The translations under genes were made by a program, and so were the position numbers. Positions 8,704-17,812 of a stretch of 64,000 nucleotides of DNA are shown piece by piece. The notes below the pieces were generated by a model. It searched no databases. It saw only the letters and a list, made by a program, of their open reading frames with translations, and was not told where the DNA came from. Within the stretch, counting starts at the first letter, position 1. Each line of letters opens with the position of its first letter. Origin of the DNA: CAZMBI01 sp964564675 (lineage in GTDB: Bacteria > Pseudomonadota > Alphaproteobacteria > Rickettsiales > UBA3002); assembly GCA_964564675.1 (NCBI GenBank), contig CAZMBI010000005.1, positions 1 to 64,000 of the forward strand, in the 5' to 3' direction.

Positions 8704-9630
8704 ATGCCATTAGACGCTGATACGCTATTAGACCGTGTGCAACTCAAACAGCAGGTCACGCGTTGGCGGACCCTCACCATTATCGTCATTTGCCTGGCCG
8801 TGATTGCCCTGATGGCACGGTTCGAATCCATCTCACCGATGGCCTCTGACCATATTGCTCGCGTAACCATCGATGGCGTGATCAGCGATAACCCCAAGCG
8901 ATACGATATGCTTGAGGAGCTGCGTAAAAATAAACATGTGAAAGCGGTGGTGGTGCGGCTGGATTCCCCCGGCGGCACCGCTGTGGGCGGAGAAGAACTA
9001 TATTTACGGCTGCGCCGCCTGGCGGAAGTCAAGCCCGTTGTCATCCTCATGCGCACCCTATGTACTTCCGCCGGTTATATGGCGGCACTCGGCGGCGATT
9101 ATATATTGGCGCGCGAGGGCACGATCACCGGTTCAATCGGGGTCATTATGCAAACCGCGGAATTCACCGAGCTCGCCGAAAAATGGGGCGTCAACCCGAT
9201 TACTGTGAAATCCGGCCCCAACAAAGCTGCGCCCAACCCGCTGGAAAAATTTCAGCCGTCGCAACGCGATATACTCGAAGGCGTGGTGGATGATTTTTAT
9301 TTCTATTTTGTTAATCTTGTCGAAGAACGCCGCAACCTCTCCACCGACGAAGCAGCAGTAATTAAAGACGGCCGCATTTTTACCGGCACCCAGGCGCTTG
9401 AGGCAAAATTAATCGACGCCATCGGCGGTGAGCTTGAAGCCAGGGAATGGCTTGCCGAAGCGCACGACATCCCGCGCGAGCTTGATATTCGCGACGCCAA
9501 GCTCAAAAAAGACGTGGAAGGCCTCTTCGATCAACTCGCCCAATGGGTGGGGCAAGCGTTTTTTTCGATAAAAAACCTGCAGCTACCCCTTGACGGATTA
9601 GTGCTGATTTGGCAACCTGCAAACCACTAA
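8704..9630 (+). CDS. sppA: Signal peptide peptidase SppA, short form
   Basis: This inner-membrane serine protease degrades cleaved signal peptides. The 308-aa product has one N-terminal membrane anchor (residues ~23-40) and a single S49 peptidase domain, so it is the short form. The Ser/Lys dyad is placed at Ser122 (in TSAGYMAAL) and Lys174 (in KSGPNKAAPNP); the 52-residue spacing equals that of the B. subtilis enzyme. It lies between rpsA and ihfB in the same direction. Confidence 0.93.
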   Translation: MPLDADTLLDRVQLKQQVTRWRTLTIIVICLAVIALMARFESISPMASDHIARVTIDGVISDNPKRYDMLEELRKNKHVKAVVVRLDSPGGTAVGGEELYLRLRRLAEVKPVVILMRTLCTSAGYMAALGGDYILAREGTITGSIGVIMQTAEFTELAEKWGVNPITVKSGPNKAAPNPLEKFQPSQRDILEGVVDDFYFYFVNLVEERRNLSTDEAAVIKDGRIFTGTQALEAKLIDAIGGELEAREWLAEAHDIPRELDIRDAKLKKDVEGLFDQLAQWVGQAFFSIKNLQLPLDGLVLIWQPANH

Positions 9631-9676
9631 CTTATTACACATCAATAATTTTTATAATAACGAACAAGGTAACCCA

Positions 9677-10009
9677 ATGACCAAATCAGAGCTGATTCAG
9701 CGTCTTTCCCAAAAATTCCCTCATCTTTATCAGCGTGACATTGAAATCATCGTTAATACAATCCTTAACGAGATTTCGGAAGCGCTGGCGAGCGGCAATC
9801 GCGTGGAGTTGCGAGGCTTTGGGGCATTTTCCATACGAGAGCGCGAGCCGCGCACGGCCCGTAATCCGAAAAACGGCGAATTGGTCAGTATCGGCACCCG
9901 TCATGCCATTTATTTTCGCACTGGCAAAGAATTGCGTGAACGGATCAACAAAGAGAAGCAGCAAGGGGAAACGGGCTCACAAGCAACGTCTGCAACCTCC
10001 GCTGCCTGA
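9677..10009 (+). CDS. ihfB: Integration host factor subunit beta
   Basis: IHF is a sequence-specific DNA-bending heterodimer used in recombination, replication and sigma54-type transcription. The product has 110 aa, slightly longer than the E. coli 94 aa because of a Lys/Gln/Ser tail. It keeps the DNA-binding arm core FGAFSIREREPRTARNPKNG with the intercalating proline. It starts MTKSELIQRL after an AAGGT site. A sigma54-type flagellar promoter lies elsewhere in the window, a class that often needs IHF; this link is inference. Confidence 0.95.
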   Translation: MTKSELIQRLSQKFPHLYQRDIEIIVNTILNEISEALASGNRVELRGFGAFSIREREPRTARNPKNGELVSIGTRHAIYFRTGKELRERINKEKQQGETGSQATSATSAA

Positions 10010-10043
10010 TGTTCCTGCTTTCAACGCGCCATGAGTGTGATTC

Positions 10044-10355
10044 ATGATAAGCCTGTTTAAATGGCTCTTTCTTTTGCTCCTAACCGCGTTGCTGGTATTG
10101 TTCGCGGTGGTCAATCGTCACGATATGCTGATCAGCCTCTATCCCCTGCCTTACCAGCTGGAGTTACCGGTTTATTTATTTGTTGCGTTCTTTTTTTTCA
10201 TCGGTTTTATCATTGCCTGGCTGTTAATAACCATCCGCCATACGGGGGATGCGCTGGCATTGCGCAAATCCCGCAAGCGCGTTGAGGCGCTGGAGAATGA
10301 GCTGCGCGGGCTGCGTATTGGGCGCACCTCCTCTTCCACCAGCTTACAATCATAA
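10044..10355 (+). CDS. lapA: LapA-domain (DUF1049) membrane protein
   Basis: A 103-aa protein with two hydrophobic helices (residues ~5-22 and ~43-65) and a C-terminal basic coiled coil (ALRKSRKRVEALENELRGL). This is the LapA architecture; in E. coli LapA works with LapB to control LpxC levels and LPS assembly. It follows ihfB by 34 bp and precedes trpF by 6 bp, so it is probably co-transcribed. No lapB is visible here. Confidence 0.8.
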   Translation: MISLFKWLFLLLLTALLVLFAVVNRHDMLISLYPLPYQLELPVYLFVAFFFFIGFIIAWLLITIRHTGDALALRKSRKRVEALENELRGLRIGRTSSSTSLQS

Positions 10356-10361
10356 CGGATA

Positions 10362-11012
10362 ATGCACGTGGGCTGGCCGATGCGCATTAAGAATTGCGGG
10401 ATGAAAAGCATGGACGCGGTCGATGCCGCCATGCGCAGCGGCGCTGATTATCTGGGGTTTATTTTTTACCCGCCCTCGCCGCGCCATGTCAGCCTGGATG
10501 CCGCCGCCGGGCTCACCCGCTCCTTGCCCGCGCATATCAGCACGGTGGCGGTCCTGGTTAATCCCGACGATGCCGAACTTCAGCAGCTATTTTCCGTATG
10601 GCGGCCCGATATGCTACAGCTTCATGGCGATGAGCCGCCGCGCCGAGTATCAGCCATCAAACGCACCTGGCAGGTGCCCACTATCAAAAGCCTGCCCATG
10701 GCGGCACGCGTAGATGCGGCGCAAATCAATGATTACAGTGCCGTAGCCGATTATGTGTTGCTGGATACCAAAGATAACGGCCTGCGCGGCGGCACCGGCC
10801 GGCCGTTTGACTGGTCCCTGCTGCAGGAAGTCACGCTGCCGCTGCCGTGGTTTTTATCAGGCGGGCTGACCAGTGATAATGTCGAGGAAGGGCTGCGCAT
10901 CACACGCGCACCCATGGTGGATGTATCATCCGGCATCGAATCGGCGCGCGGCGTCAAAGACCCCGCCAAAATTGCAGCATTTAATGAGACGGTACGATCC
11001 ATCAGCCTTTAG
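10362..11012 (+). CDS. trpF: Phosphoribosylanthranilate isomerase
   Basis: It catalyses the Amadori rearrangement of phosphoribosylanthranilate in tryptophan synthesis. The 216-aa TIM barrel shows the N-terminal IKNCGM (catalytic cysteine), LLDTK (catalytic aspartate) and the phosphate-binding end SGGLTSDNV with VDVSSGIES. The start is either ATG 10362 or ATG 10380; the latter gives a more typical N-terminus (MRIKNCG) but lacks a ribosome binding site, so 10362 was kept. It is first of trpF-trpB-trpA. Confidence 0.95.
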   Translation: MHVGWPMRIKNCGMKSMDAVDAAMRSGADYLGFIFYPPSPRHVSLDAAAGLTRSLPAHISTVAVLVNPDDAELQQLFSVWRPDMLQLHGDEPPRRVSAIKRTWQVPTIKSLPMAARVDAAQINDYSAVADYVLLDTKDNGLRGGTGRPFDWSLLQEVTLPLPWFLSGGLTSDNVEEGLRITRAPMVDVSSGIESARGVKDPAKIAAFNETVRSISL

Positions 11013-11110
11013 CCGCTGGCCTGCAGCAATTACTGCTGGCTTACCCATGCCGTAAACTGCTACATACAGATTGAGATGATAACTGCTAATGACTGACTGC
11101 TGATTATTGC

Positions 11111-12319
11111 ATGCCAACCACCAACACCTATTCCGGCCCTGACGAAAGCGGACATTTCGGCCTGTTCGGCGGACGCTATGTCGCTGAAACACTGATGCCG
11201 CTGATTCGCGAGGTTGAGCGTGAATACATCAAAGCCCGTGATGACGCCGCTTTCCAGGGCGAATTCAAGACATTCTGCGCGCACTTTATTGGCCGCCCCA
11301 GCCCATTATATTTCGCCGAGCGGCTGAGCGCGCACGCCGGAGGTGCACAGATTTACTTCAAGCGTGATGAGCTGAACCATACCGGCTCGCATAAGATTAA
11401 TAACTGCATCGGCCAAATCCTACTGGCCAAACGCATGGGCAAGACGCGCATTATCGCCGAGACCGGCGCCGGTCAACACGGAGTGGCCACGGCCACGGTA
11501 TGCGCGCGTTTCGGCCTGTCCTGCGTGATTTACATGGGCGCCAAGGATTGCGAGCGCCAGCAATCCAACCTGTTTCGCATGCGCCTGCTGGGCGCCGAAG
11601 TGGTGCCGGTCAGCGCCGGCGGGGCCACGCTGAAAGACGCCATGAACGAAGCCCTGCGCGACTGGGTGACACATGTCGATGATACCTATTACCTGATCGG
11701 CACCGCCGCCGGACCACACCCCTACCCCATGATGGTGCGTGATTTTCAGTCGATCATTGGTCGCGAGCTGCACGAACAGACGCAGGCGCGCTTCGGCCGC
11801 CTGCCGGATACGCTGGTAGCGTGCCTGGGCGGCGGCTCCAACGCTATTGGTATGTTTCATCCCTTCCTGCATGATGAATCGGTCCGCTTAATCGCTGTGG
11901 AAGCCGCCGGCAAAGGGCTTGAAACGGGAGAACACGCAGCCTCGCTTTCCGCCGGCCAGCCTGGTATTTTACACGGCGCACGGTCTTATCTGTTGCAAGA
12001 CGCCGACGGGCAGGTTGAATCGACGCATTCCATTTCCGCCGGGCTCGATTATCCCGGCATCGGCCCGGAACATGCCTATCTTAAGGAATCGGGGCGGGTG
12101 CAATATGTCAGCGCCACCGATGCCGAAGCGCTAGCAGCATTTCAGGCCTGCGCCGCGCATGAGGGTATTTTACCAGCGCTGGAACCCTCGCACGCACTGG
12201 CGCATGTGTTGCAGATGGCGCCAACGCTGGCGCAAGATCATATTCTGGTCATGAATCTCTGCGGCCGCGGTGATAAGGATATTGCATCCGTCGCAGAGGC
12301 ATTGGAGGTAGAACTGTAA
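11111..12319 (+). CDS. trpB: Tryptophan synthase beta chain
   Basis: It condenses indole with serine, using pyridoxal phosphate. The 402-aa protein starts with the typical HFGLFGGRYVAETLMPL segment. The PLP lysine is residue 95 in NHTGSHKINN and the phosphate-binding loop is GGGSNAIGMF. It partners with TrpA, encoded 82 bp downstream, so the indole tunnel complex should form. Confidence 0.98.
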   Translation: MPTTNTYSGPDESGHFGLFGGRYVAETLMPLIREVEREYIKARDDAAFQGEFKTFCAHFIGRPSPLYFAERLSAHAGGAQIYFKRDELNHTGSHKINNCIGQILLAKRMGKTRIIAETGAGQHGVATATVCARFGLSCVIYMGAKDCERQQSNLFRMRLLGAEVVPVSAGGATLKDAMNEALRDWVTHVDDTYYLIGTAAGPHPYPMMVRDFQSIIGRELHEQTQARFGRLPDTLVACLGGGSNAIGMFHPFLHDESVRLIAVEAAGKGLETGEHAASLSAGQPGILHGARSYLLQDADGQVESTHSISAGLDYPGIGPEHAYLKESGRVQYVSATDAEALAAFQACAAHEGILPALEPSHALAHVLQMAPTLAQDHILVMNLCGRGDKDIASVAEALEVEL

Positions 12320-12401
12320 ACCCATCCATATCCCTTAAGGAGGAAGGGCGCACGCGCAGCGATCGGCCAAGCAGGCGCGCGGGGGCGCTAAACGAGAACA
12401 T

Positions 12402-13199
12402 ATGAAACGCCTGGAAACCACATGTCATCAGCTGAGCGCACAAGGCCGCGCCGGCTTTGTACCGTTCATCATGGGCGGAGATCCGGATGCTGCCACCTGC
12501 GCCGAGTTGTTGCGGCAACTGCCGGCGCATGGCGCGGATATCATCGAACTTGGTATGCCGTTTTCCGACCCAATGGCCGACGGCCCGGCCATTCAGGCCG
12601 CCGGGCTGCGCGCGCTGCAAAACGGCGTAACACTGCCAACAATCCTGCAACTCGTACGCGACTTCCGGCGCGATAATGACCATACCCCGATCATCCTGAT
12701 GGGTTACGCCAACCCGATTTACCATTATGGCAGCGAGCGATTCATGAAAGATGCCGGCAAAGCAGGGGTTGACGGGCTGATTATCGTCGATGCGCCGCTG
12801 GAGGAAATGGCGGAATTTGAACAGCCCGCCCGCGCCGCCGGACTAGATATGATTCGCCTGATCGCGCCCACCTCGCTTAATGCGCGGCTGGTGGATATTG
12901 CCCATGAGGCCAGCGGGTTTTTATATTATATCTCGATGAAGGGCATCACCGGCTCACACGCCATCGATACCGCCACCTTACGCAACGCGATCGATACCAT
13001 CCGCGAGCATTCGCGCCTGCCTATCGGCGTGGGCTTTGGTATCAGCACGGCGCAGGATGTGAAAGCGGTCGCCGGGATTGCCGATCTCGTGGTGGTCGGC
13101 TCGGCAATCGTGCGCGTGGTTGAGGCGAACCTGGATAAGCCGGATCTCAGCCAGCAGGTTTTGCAAGCTGTTGAAGACCTGGCACGCGCCGTTCGTTAA
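12402..13199 (+). CDS. trpA: Tryptophan synthase alpha chain
   Basis: It cleaves indole-3-glycerol phosphate to indole. The 265-aa TIM barrel has its catalytic Glu49 (IELGMPF) and Asp60 (DPMADGP) at exactly the classical positions, and the glycine-rich phosphate site GVGFGIS. lpxB starts 3 bp after its stop. In many alphaproteobacteria accD follows trpA; here the lipid A gene lpxB does. Confidence 0.98.
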   Translation: MKRLETTCHQLSAQGRAGFVPFIMGGDPDAATCAELLRQLPAHGADIIELGMPFSDPMADGPAIQAAGLRALQNGVTLPTILQLVRDFRRDNDHTPIILMGYANPIYHYGSERFMKDAGKAGVDGLIIVDAPLEEMAEFEQPARAAGLDMIRLIAPTSLNARLVDIAHEASGFLYYISMKGITGSHAIDTATLRNAIDTIREHSRLPIGVGFGISTAQDVKAVAGIADLVVVGSAIVRVVEANLDKPDLSQQVLQAVEDLARAVR

Positions 13200-13202
13200 C
13201 CT

Positions 13203-14378
13203 ATGACCTGTTCCATCTACATCATCGCCGGCGAAGCCTCCGGTGATTTTATCGGCGGCGAGATCATGCGCGCGCTGCACGCCGAACAGCCGGCCACACG
13301 CTTTCATGGCATCGGCGGTGAACAGATGCGTGCGGCTGGCCTTGCCTCTTTATTTCCCATCGAGGACATCGCGCTGATGGGATTTGCTGAAGTCGTGCCG
13401 CATATCCGGCGGCTCCGACGCCGTATCCGCGAGACGGTGGCCGATATCCAGCGTATACGGCCCGATATCGTGCTGACCATCGACTCGCCGGGGTTTAATT
13501 TTCGCGTCGTGCAGTCGCTTAAACACGCTGCCTTTAAAGCAGATACCCACCCAAAACTGATCCATGCCGTTGCACCGACCGTCTGGGCGTATAAGCCCGA
13601 ACGCGCCCGAAAAACCGCCGACTTGTACGATCATTTACTGACCCTGTTACCGTTTGAACCGCCCTATTTCGAACGCGAAGGGCTTGCCACCACATATATC
13701 GGCCATGCCAAAGCCTGGGAGTGGCGCACCAAAGGAGATGCCGCCGCCTTTCGTGCACGCCGTGGGATAGACGAGACGGCGCTGACCATCGGCATGATGC
13801 CCGGCAGCCGGGACAATGAATTAACGCGGCACCTGCCGGTATTTAAAGACGCACTCCGGCGGTTATATGCACACTATCCCCGGCTTGAGCTTATCGTCCC
13901 CATCCGCCCCGCCATGGAGTTCACCTTACGTGCGCAAACCGCTGACTGGCCGATGCCCATTCACCTCGTGGTGGGCGATGCGGAGAAAAAAAACGCCTTT
14001 GCCGCCTGCGAAGCGGCGCTGGCCAAATCAGGCACGATCAGCCTGGAGACGGTGCTCGCCGGGATTCCCACCATCACCGCCTATCGCGCGCATCCGTTGA
14101 GCGCCTGGCTTGTGCGGCGGATGATTCGCATCCCCTATGCCAATCTGGTCAATATTATTGAGGGCCGCAAAGTGGTGCCCGAACTGCTCCAGGAACGCTG
14201 TACGCCGCAGGCCATCGCCGACAATCTGCAGGCGCTCATCGAAAACGATACACTGCGTGCCGGGCAGTTAAGCGCTGGAATGGAGGTCGCTGCCAAACTG
14301 GGCGCGCACGAGGCGCTTTCCCCGGCGCAAAAGGCGGTCGAGATCATCATGCATTACTCTCCCGGAGGGGCAGCGTAA
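13203..14378 (+). CDS. lpxB: Lipid-A-disaccharide synthase
   Basis: This GT19 glycosyltransferase joins UDP-diacylglucosamine and lipid X to make the lipid A disaccharide at the inner membrane. The 391-aa product has the N-terminal IIAGEASGD motif, the IDSPGFNFR and VAPTVWAYKPERA segments and the C-terminal nucleotide-binding region AKSGTISLETVLAGIP. It is only 3 bp behind trpA and so is probably translated from the same message; the usual lpxA/fabZ neighbours are absent. It converges on recG with 7 bp between stops. Confidence 0.96.
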   Translation: MTCSIYIIAGEASGDFIGGEIMRALHAEQPATRFHGIGGEQMRAAGLASLFPIEDIALMGFAEVVPHIRRLRRRIRETVADIQRIRPDIVLTIDSPGFNFRVVQSLKHAAFKADTHPKLIHAVAPTVWAYKPERARKTADLYDHLLTLLPFEPPYFEREGLATTYIGHAKAWEWRTKGDAAAFRARRGIDETALTIGMMPGSRDNELTRHLPVFKDALRRLYAHYPRLELIVPIRPAMEFTLRAQTADWPMPIHLVVGDAEKKNAFAACEAALAKSGTISLETVLAGIPTITAYRAHPLSAWLVRRMIRIPYANLVNIIEGRKVVPELLQERCTPQAIADNLQALIENDTLRAGQLSAGMEVAAKLGAHEALSPAQKAVEIIMHYSPGGAA

Positions 14379-14385
14379 TAATGGA

Positions 14386-16524
14386 TTACCCTGCTCTCAG
14401 AAAGCGCAGGCTCGCATCATAATCAAACAGATACAGCAGGATACGCAGCGCCTGCCCGCGCGTACCGGCCAGCTCCGGGTCACGATGCATGAGTAGTTTC
14501 ACATCATCGCGCGCTGCCAGCACTAAATCGCGGTGCAACGCCAGGTCAGCAAAGCAAAAGTCCGGCATACCACTTTGACGCGTGCCCAACGCATCCCCTG
14601 CCCCGCGTAGCCGCATATCCTCCTCGGCGATAGCAAAGCCGTCCTGAGAGTCACGGATGACCTTAAGCCGCTTTTTCGCGATGTCGCTGGCGTTTTCGGC
14701 ATAAAGCAGCACACAGCTGGAGGGTTTGTCGCCGCGCCCTACCCGGCCGCGCAGTTGATGCAGCTGCGCCAGCCCAAAACGCTCGGCATGTTCGATCACC
14801 ATGATAGTCGCCTCCGGCACATCGACGCCGACTTCCACCACCGTGGTGGCTACCAAAATATCGTACGCATCGCCGGCAAAGCCTTGCATGGCCGCCTGAC
14901 GTTCCGGTGCTTTTTGCTTACCGTGGGCAAGCGCGACGCGCTCACCGAATATCGCCTTAAACACTCGGTAGCGCTCTTCCGCCGCAGCGAGATCACCGGT
15001 TACCTGCTCCTTACCCTCCGTCTCTTCTACCAGCGGGCAAATCCAGTAAACCTTGGAGCCTTGCTCCAGCGCGCGACGCAACCCGTTGACCACTGCCTCC
15101 ACGCGGGACAGCGGCACAACGCGCGTGTCAATCGGCTGGCGCATAGCCGGTTTTTCACGCAGGGCGGAGCTGTCCATATCGCCATAAGCGGTCAGCGCCA
15201 GACTGCGCGGGATGGGCGTAGCCGTCATCAGCAGCACATGCGGATGTTCGCCTTTGGCGGATAACGCCAACCGCTGGCCGACGCCGAAGCGGTGTTGTTC
15301 ATCAATCACCACCATCCCCAGCCGGTCAAAGTGCACCGATTCCTGAAACAGGGCATGCGTACCGATAACGATATGCACCTCACCGGCTGCGATTGCCTCC
15401 AGCAATGCGCGCCGTTCGCCGCCTGACAGCTTGCCGGTAAGCACCGCGATTTTGATTCCCAGCGCCGCCGTCAGGCGTGACAGGCTGTTGGCGTGCTGGC
15501 GGCCGAGAATTTCGGTAGGCACCATCAGCGCCGCCTGATACCCGGCATCAATCACCGCAAGCATCGCCAGTAACGCAACCACGGTTTTACCGCTACCGAC
15601 ATCTCCCATCAGTAGGCGCAGCATACGCTCACCCGAGGTCATATCGTGTATCATCTCGGCAAGCACCGCGTACTGCCCGTCGGTTAAAGCAAACGGCAAC
15701 GCCTGCAACGCCTCCTCCTGCAGGCGAGATTCGGCTGATATGATGATACCGGATTGTTTATGATTACTGCGCCGGATCATGGTCAGTGCCAGTTGATTGG
15801 CGAGCAGCTCGTCATAGGCCAGCCGTTGAAAAGCCGGCCCATCGGCACCGATATCGGCCGGTGATTGCGGCTGATGCAGGCGTGTAAGCGCCATCACCCA
15901 GCCGGGCCAGTCTTGCTGGCGACGCATCGTCTCATCCGTCCATTCCGGCAGTTCGGGTATCTGCGACAGCGCCTGCGCGATGAGGTGGCGCAGCGTTTTC
16001 ATCCCCAGGCCATGGGTGAGCGGGTAGTTCGGCTCCAACCTGGCCACCTCTTGAAGTTTATCAAGCGGCGCAATCGCCTCGGGATGCACCATTTGTCGCA
16101 TGCCGTCATACAGTTCGATCGTGCCGCTGATGACCCGTTTACCGCCCACCGGCAGCACCTGCTTGAGATAATCGGGTTTGGCGTTAAAAAAAACGAGCAC
16201 CATGTCACCGGTTTCATCCGCACAGGTGATACGATAGGGCCCGCGGCGATGGCGCGGCGCAGCCTGATGCGCCTCTACCGTTACCGTTACTGTCACCGTC
16301 TGCTCAAGCGGCGCCGCCGCTAGTGTGGTGATATGGCGCCGATCGACCATACCGCTTGGCACATGAAACAACAGATCGCGGATGACGGGATTGGCGCGCG
16401 CACCGGATTCTTCCAGCACCGAATGATAACCCAGCAGCCGCCGCAATGCCTCGCGCACGACCGGTCCCACCCCTTTCAAGGTGGCGACATCACGAAACAG
16501 CGGGTTGAGAATCGTCGGGCGCAT
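14386..16524 (-). CDS. recG: ATP-dependent DNA helicase RecG
   Basis: It remodels stalled replication forks and branched recombination intermediates. The 712-aa protein has the N-terminal wedge/OB domain (residues ~1-200), Walker A GDVGSGKTVVAL, the DEQH box (VVIDEQHRFGV), motif III LLMTATPIPRSL and the C-terminal helicase motif QLRGRVGRG, all in SF2 order. Its start is 12 bp downstream of the stop of the GGDEF-like gene on the same strand, so the two probably form an operon. Confidence 0.97.
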   Translation of the reverse strand: MRPTILNPLFRDVATLKGVGPVVREALRRLLGYHSVLEESGARANPVIRDLLFHVPSGMVDRRHITTLAAAPLEQTVTVTVTVEAHQAAPRHRRGPYRITCADETGDMVLVFFNAKPDYLKQVLPVGGKRVISGTIELYDGMRQMVHPEAIAPLDKLQEVARLEPNYPLTHGLGMKTLRHLIAQALSQIPELPEWTDETMRRQQDWPGWVMALTRLHQPQSPADIGADGPAFQRLAYDELLANQLALTMIRRSNHKQSGIIISAESRLQEEALQALPFALTDGQYAVLAEMIHDMTSGERMLRLLMGDVGSGKTVVALLAMLAVIDAGYQAALMVPTEILGRQHANSLSRLTAALGIKIAVLTGKLSGGERRALLEAIAAGEVHIVIGTHALFQESVHFDRLGMVVIDEQHRFGVGQRLALSAKGEHPHVLLMTATPIPRSLALTAYGDMDSSALREKPAMRQPIDTRVVPLSRVEAVVNGLRRALEQGSKVYWICPLVEETEGKEQVTGDLAAAEERYRVFKAIFGERVALAHGKQKAPERQAAMQGFAGDAYDILVATTVVEVGVDVPEATIMVIEHAERFGLAQLHQLRGRVGRGDKPSSCVLLYAENASDIAKKRLKVIRDSQDGFAIAEEDMRLRGAGDALGTRQSGMPDFCFADLALHRDLVLAARDDVKLLMHRDPELAGTRGQALRILLYLFDYDASLRFLRAG

Positions 16525-16536
16525 GGGCGGCGGGCA

Positions 16537-17463
16537 TCAGGGCACCTCCACGAGCACATTGCGTTCATCCCTCGCAATGGCGGCGGCTTCTTTTTCCACC
16601 AGCTGGATTAAATCAGCATTATCAAGATGTTCTTTAACGCTGGCAAAGGCCAGGCTGACCGTAACGGAAAAATCCGGTTTACCGCCGAAGGCTATGCGGT
16701 GCGAACTGATAAACCAGCGCAGGCGGTTTAACACCACCCGCACCGATTCAGGTTTAATATCCAGCAGGAAAAGCCCCAATGTCGAATCCGACAGGCGGCA
16801 GATAACATCTTCTTCACGAAATTTACTGCGACAGCAGCGTACCACGTGCTGGATCAACTCCAGACAGGGCTCACGCCCGAAGCGATTCAGGCTTTTTTCA
16901 TAACGATCAATCCGCAGCACGGCGAAGCACACATCCAGATCGTGGCTTTTCACATAGTTGCGAATCATTTCTAGATATTGCATGCAGGTATGCCGGTCGG
17001 GCAGCCCGGTTTCTTCATGCAGCGAGCGCACGCCGGCCAGATTGGAGTGAATAATCGTACGCAGCGAGCTTTCTTTGATCTGCCGGCGTTCATCCTTAAG
17101 TATGAGACGAAACCAGTGATGCTGGTCCTGCGCCGGACCGCGCACGAATTTGGCGGCCAGTCGCACCTCTTCGCCGCCGGCATGTTTTAAGCGAAAATCC
17201 TGCAGGCGTCCCAATATGTCATCAAGGTCTGAAGCGCCTTCTTCAAACTCCAGGTAATCCTCGATCGCCTCCACTCCCTTTTTGCCGAGAATGGTGAGGA
17301 AATCCACACCCTCAAGCTCGCGGGCGTCACGCCCCAGCAAATCTGCCGCCGCTGGGCTCACTTCGCGGATGGTTACCTTCCGTGCGCTGTTGTTCTGCGA
17401 CAGGACGATATACGCAAGGGTATCTTCCCGGGCAGGGTTTAACTGGCTTGTCGCCTCGTTCAT
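16537..17463 (-). CDS. PAS-like protein with degenerate GGDEF domain
   Basis: A 308-aa protein. Residues ~15-130 have a PAS-like pattern (ISPAAADLLGRDARELEG-type segment, then a charged sensor core). Residues ~135-305 match a diguanylate cyclase fold: the segment around LPDRHTCMQYL corresponds to the usual LTGLPNR region and CFAVLRIDRYEKSLNRFG to the Mg-binding FD-x-FK region. The GGDEF signature itself is replaced by SDSTLG within CRLSDSTLGLFLL, and no RxxD inhibitory site was recognised. It should therefore be catalytically inactive, perhaps a sensor or scaffold. No signal peptide or membrane helix is visible. It lies directly upstream of recG on the same strand. Confidence 0.75.
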   Translation of the reverse strand: MNEATSQLNPAREDTLAYIVLSQNNSARKVTIREVSPAAADLLGRDARELEGVDFLTILGKKGVEAIEDYLEFEEGASDLDDILGRLQDFRLKHAGGEEVRLAAKFVRGPAQDQHHWFRLILKDERRQIKESSLRTIIHSNLAGVRSLHEETGLPDRHTCMQYLEMIRNYVKSHDLDVCFAVLRIDRYEKSLNRFGREPCLELIQHVVRCCRSKFREEDVICRLSDSTLGLFLLDIKPESVRVVLNRLRWFISSHRIAFGGKPDFSVTVSLAFASVKEHLDNADLIQLVEKEAAAIARDERNVLVEVP

Positions 17464-17518
17464 GGCTTGATTCCTAAGGAAAGATCATTAAGTTGCTACT
17501 CTCGCAAGGAGAGCGAAA

Positions 17519-17812
17519 ATGTCAATGAAAGAGTGCGCCGAAACGGCTCGCGCGCTGCGGATTAAGCGCCTACGTTACCAAAGCTGGCATCGCGGTTGCA
17601 AAGAAACCGATATGTTGCTGGGGCTGTATTGTGATCATTATTTACCGGGTCTGGGTGATGATGCGCTCGATCGTTATGAAGCTTTTTTAAATGAGTACGA
17701 TGCCGATATCTGGGCCTGGGTGGCATATAAAGAGCCCTGCCCCAAGCAGGAATATCAGCCACTTATTATCATATTACAATCGATTATACCGGATTCGCTC
17801 AAACCCGCATGA
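17519..17812 (+). CDS. sdhE: FAD assembly factor SdhE
   Basis: SdhE promotes covalent FAD attachment to succinate dehydrogenase. The 97-aa product carries the family RGxxE motif as R25-G26-C27-K28-E29 and the aromatic-rich segment DADIWAWV. The start at 17519 follows an AAGGAG site with 7-bp spacing; ATG 17525 is an alternative. Its stop overlaps the mfd start by 4 bp (ATGA), a common alphaproteobacterial arrangement that implies translational coupling. Confidence 0.93.
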   Translation: MSMKECAETARALRIKRLRYQSWHRGCKETDMLLGLYCDHYLPGLGDDALDRYEAFLNEYDADIWAWVAYKEPCPKQEYQPLIIILQSIIPDSLKPA

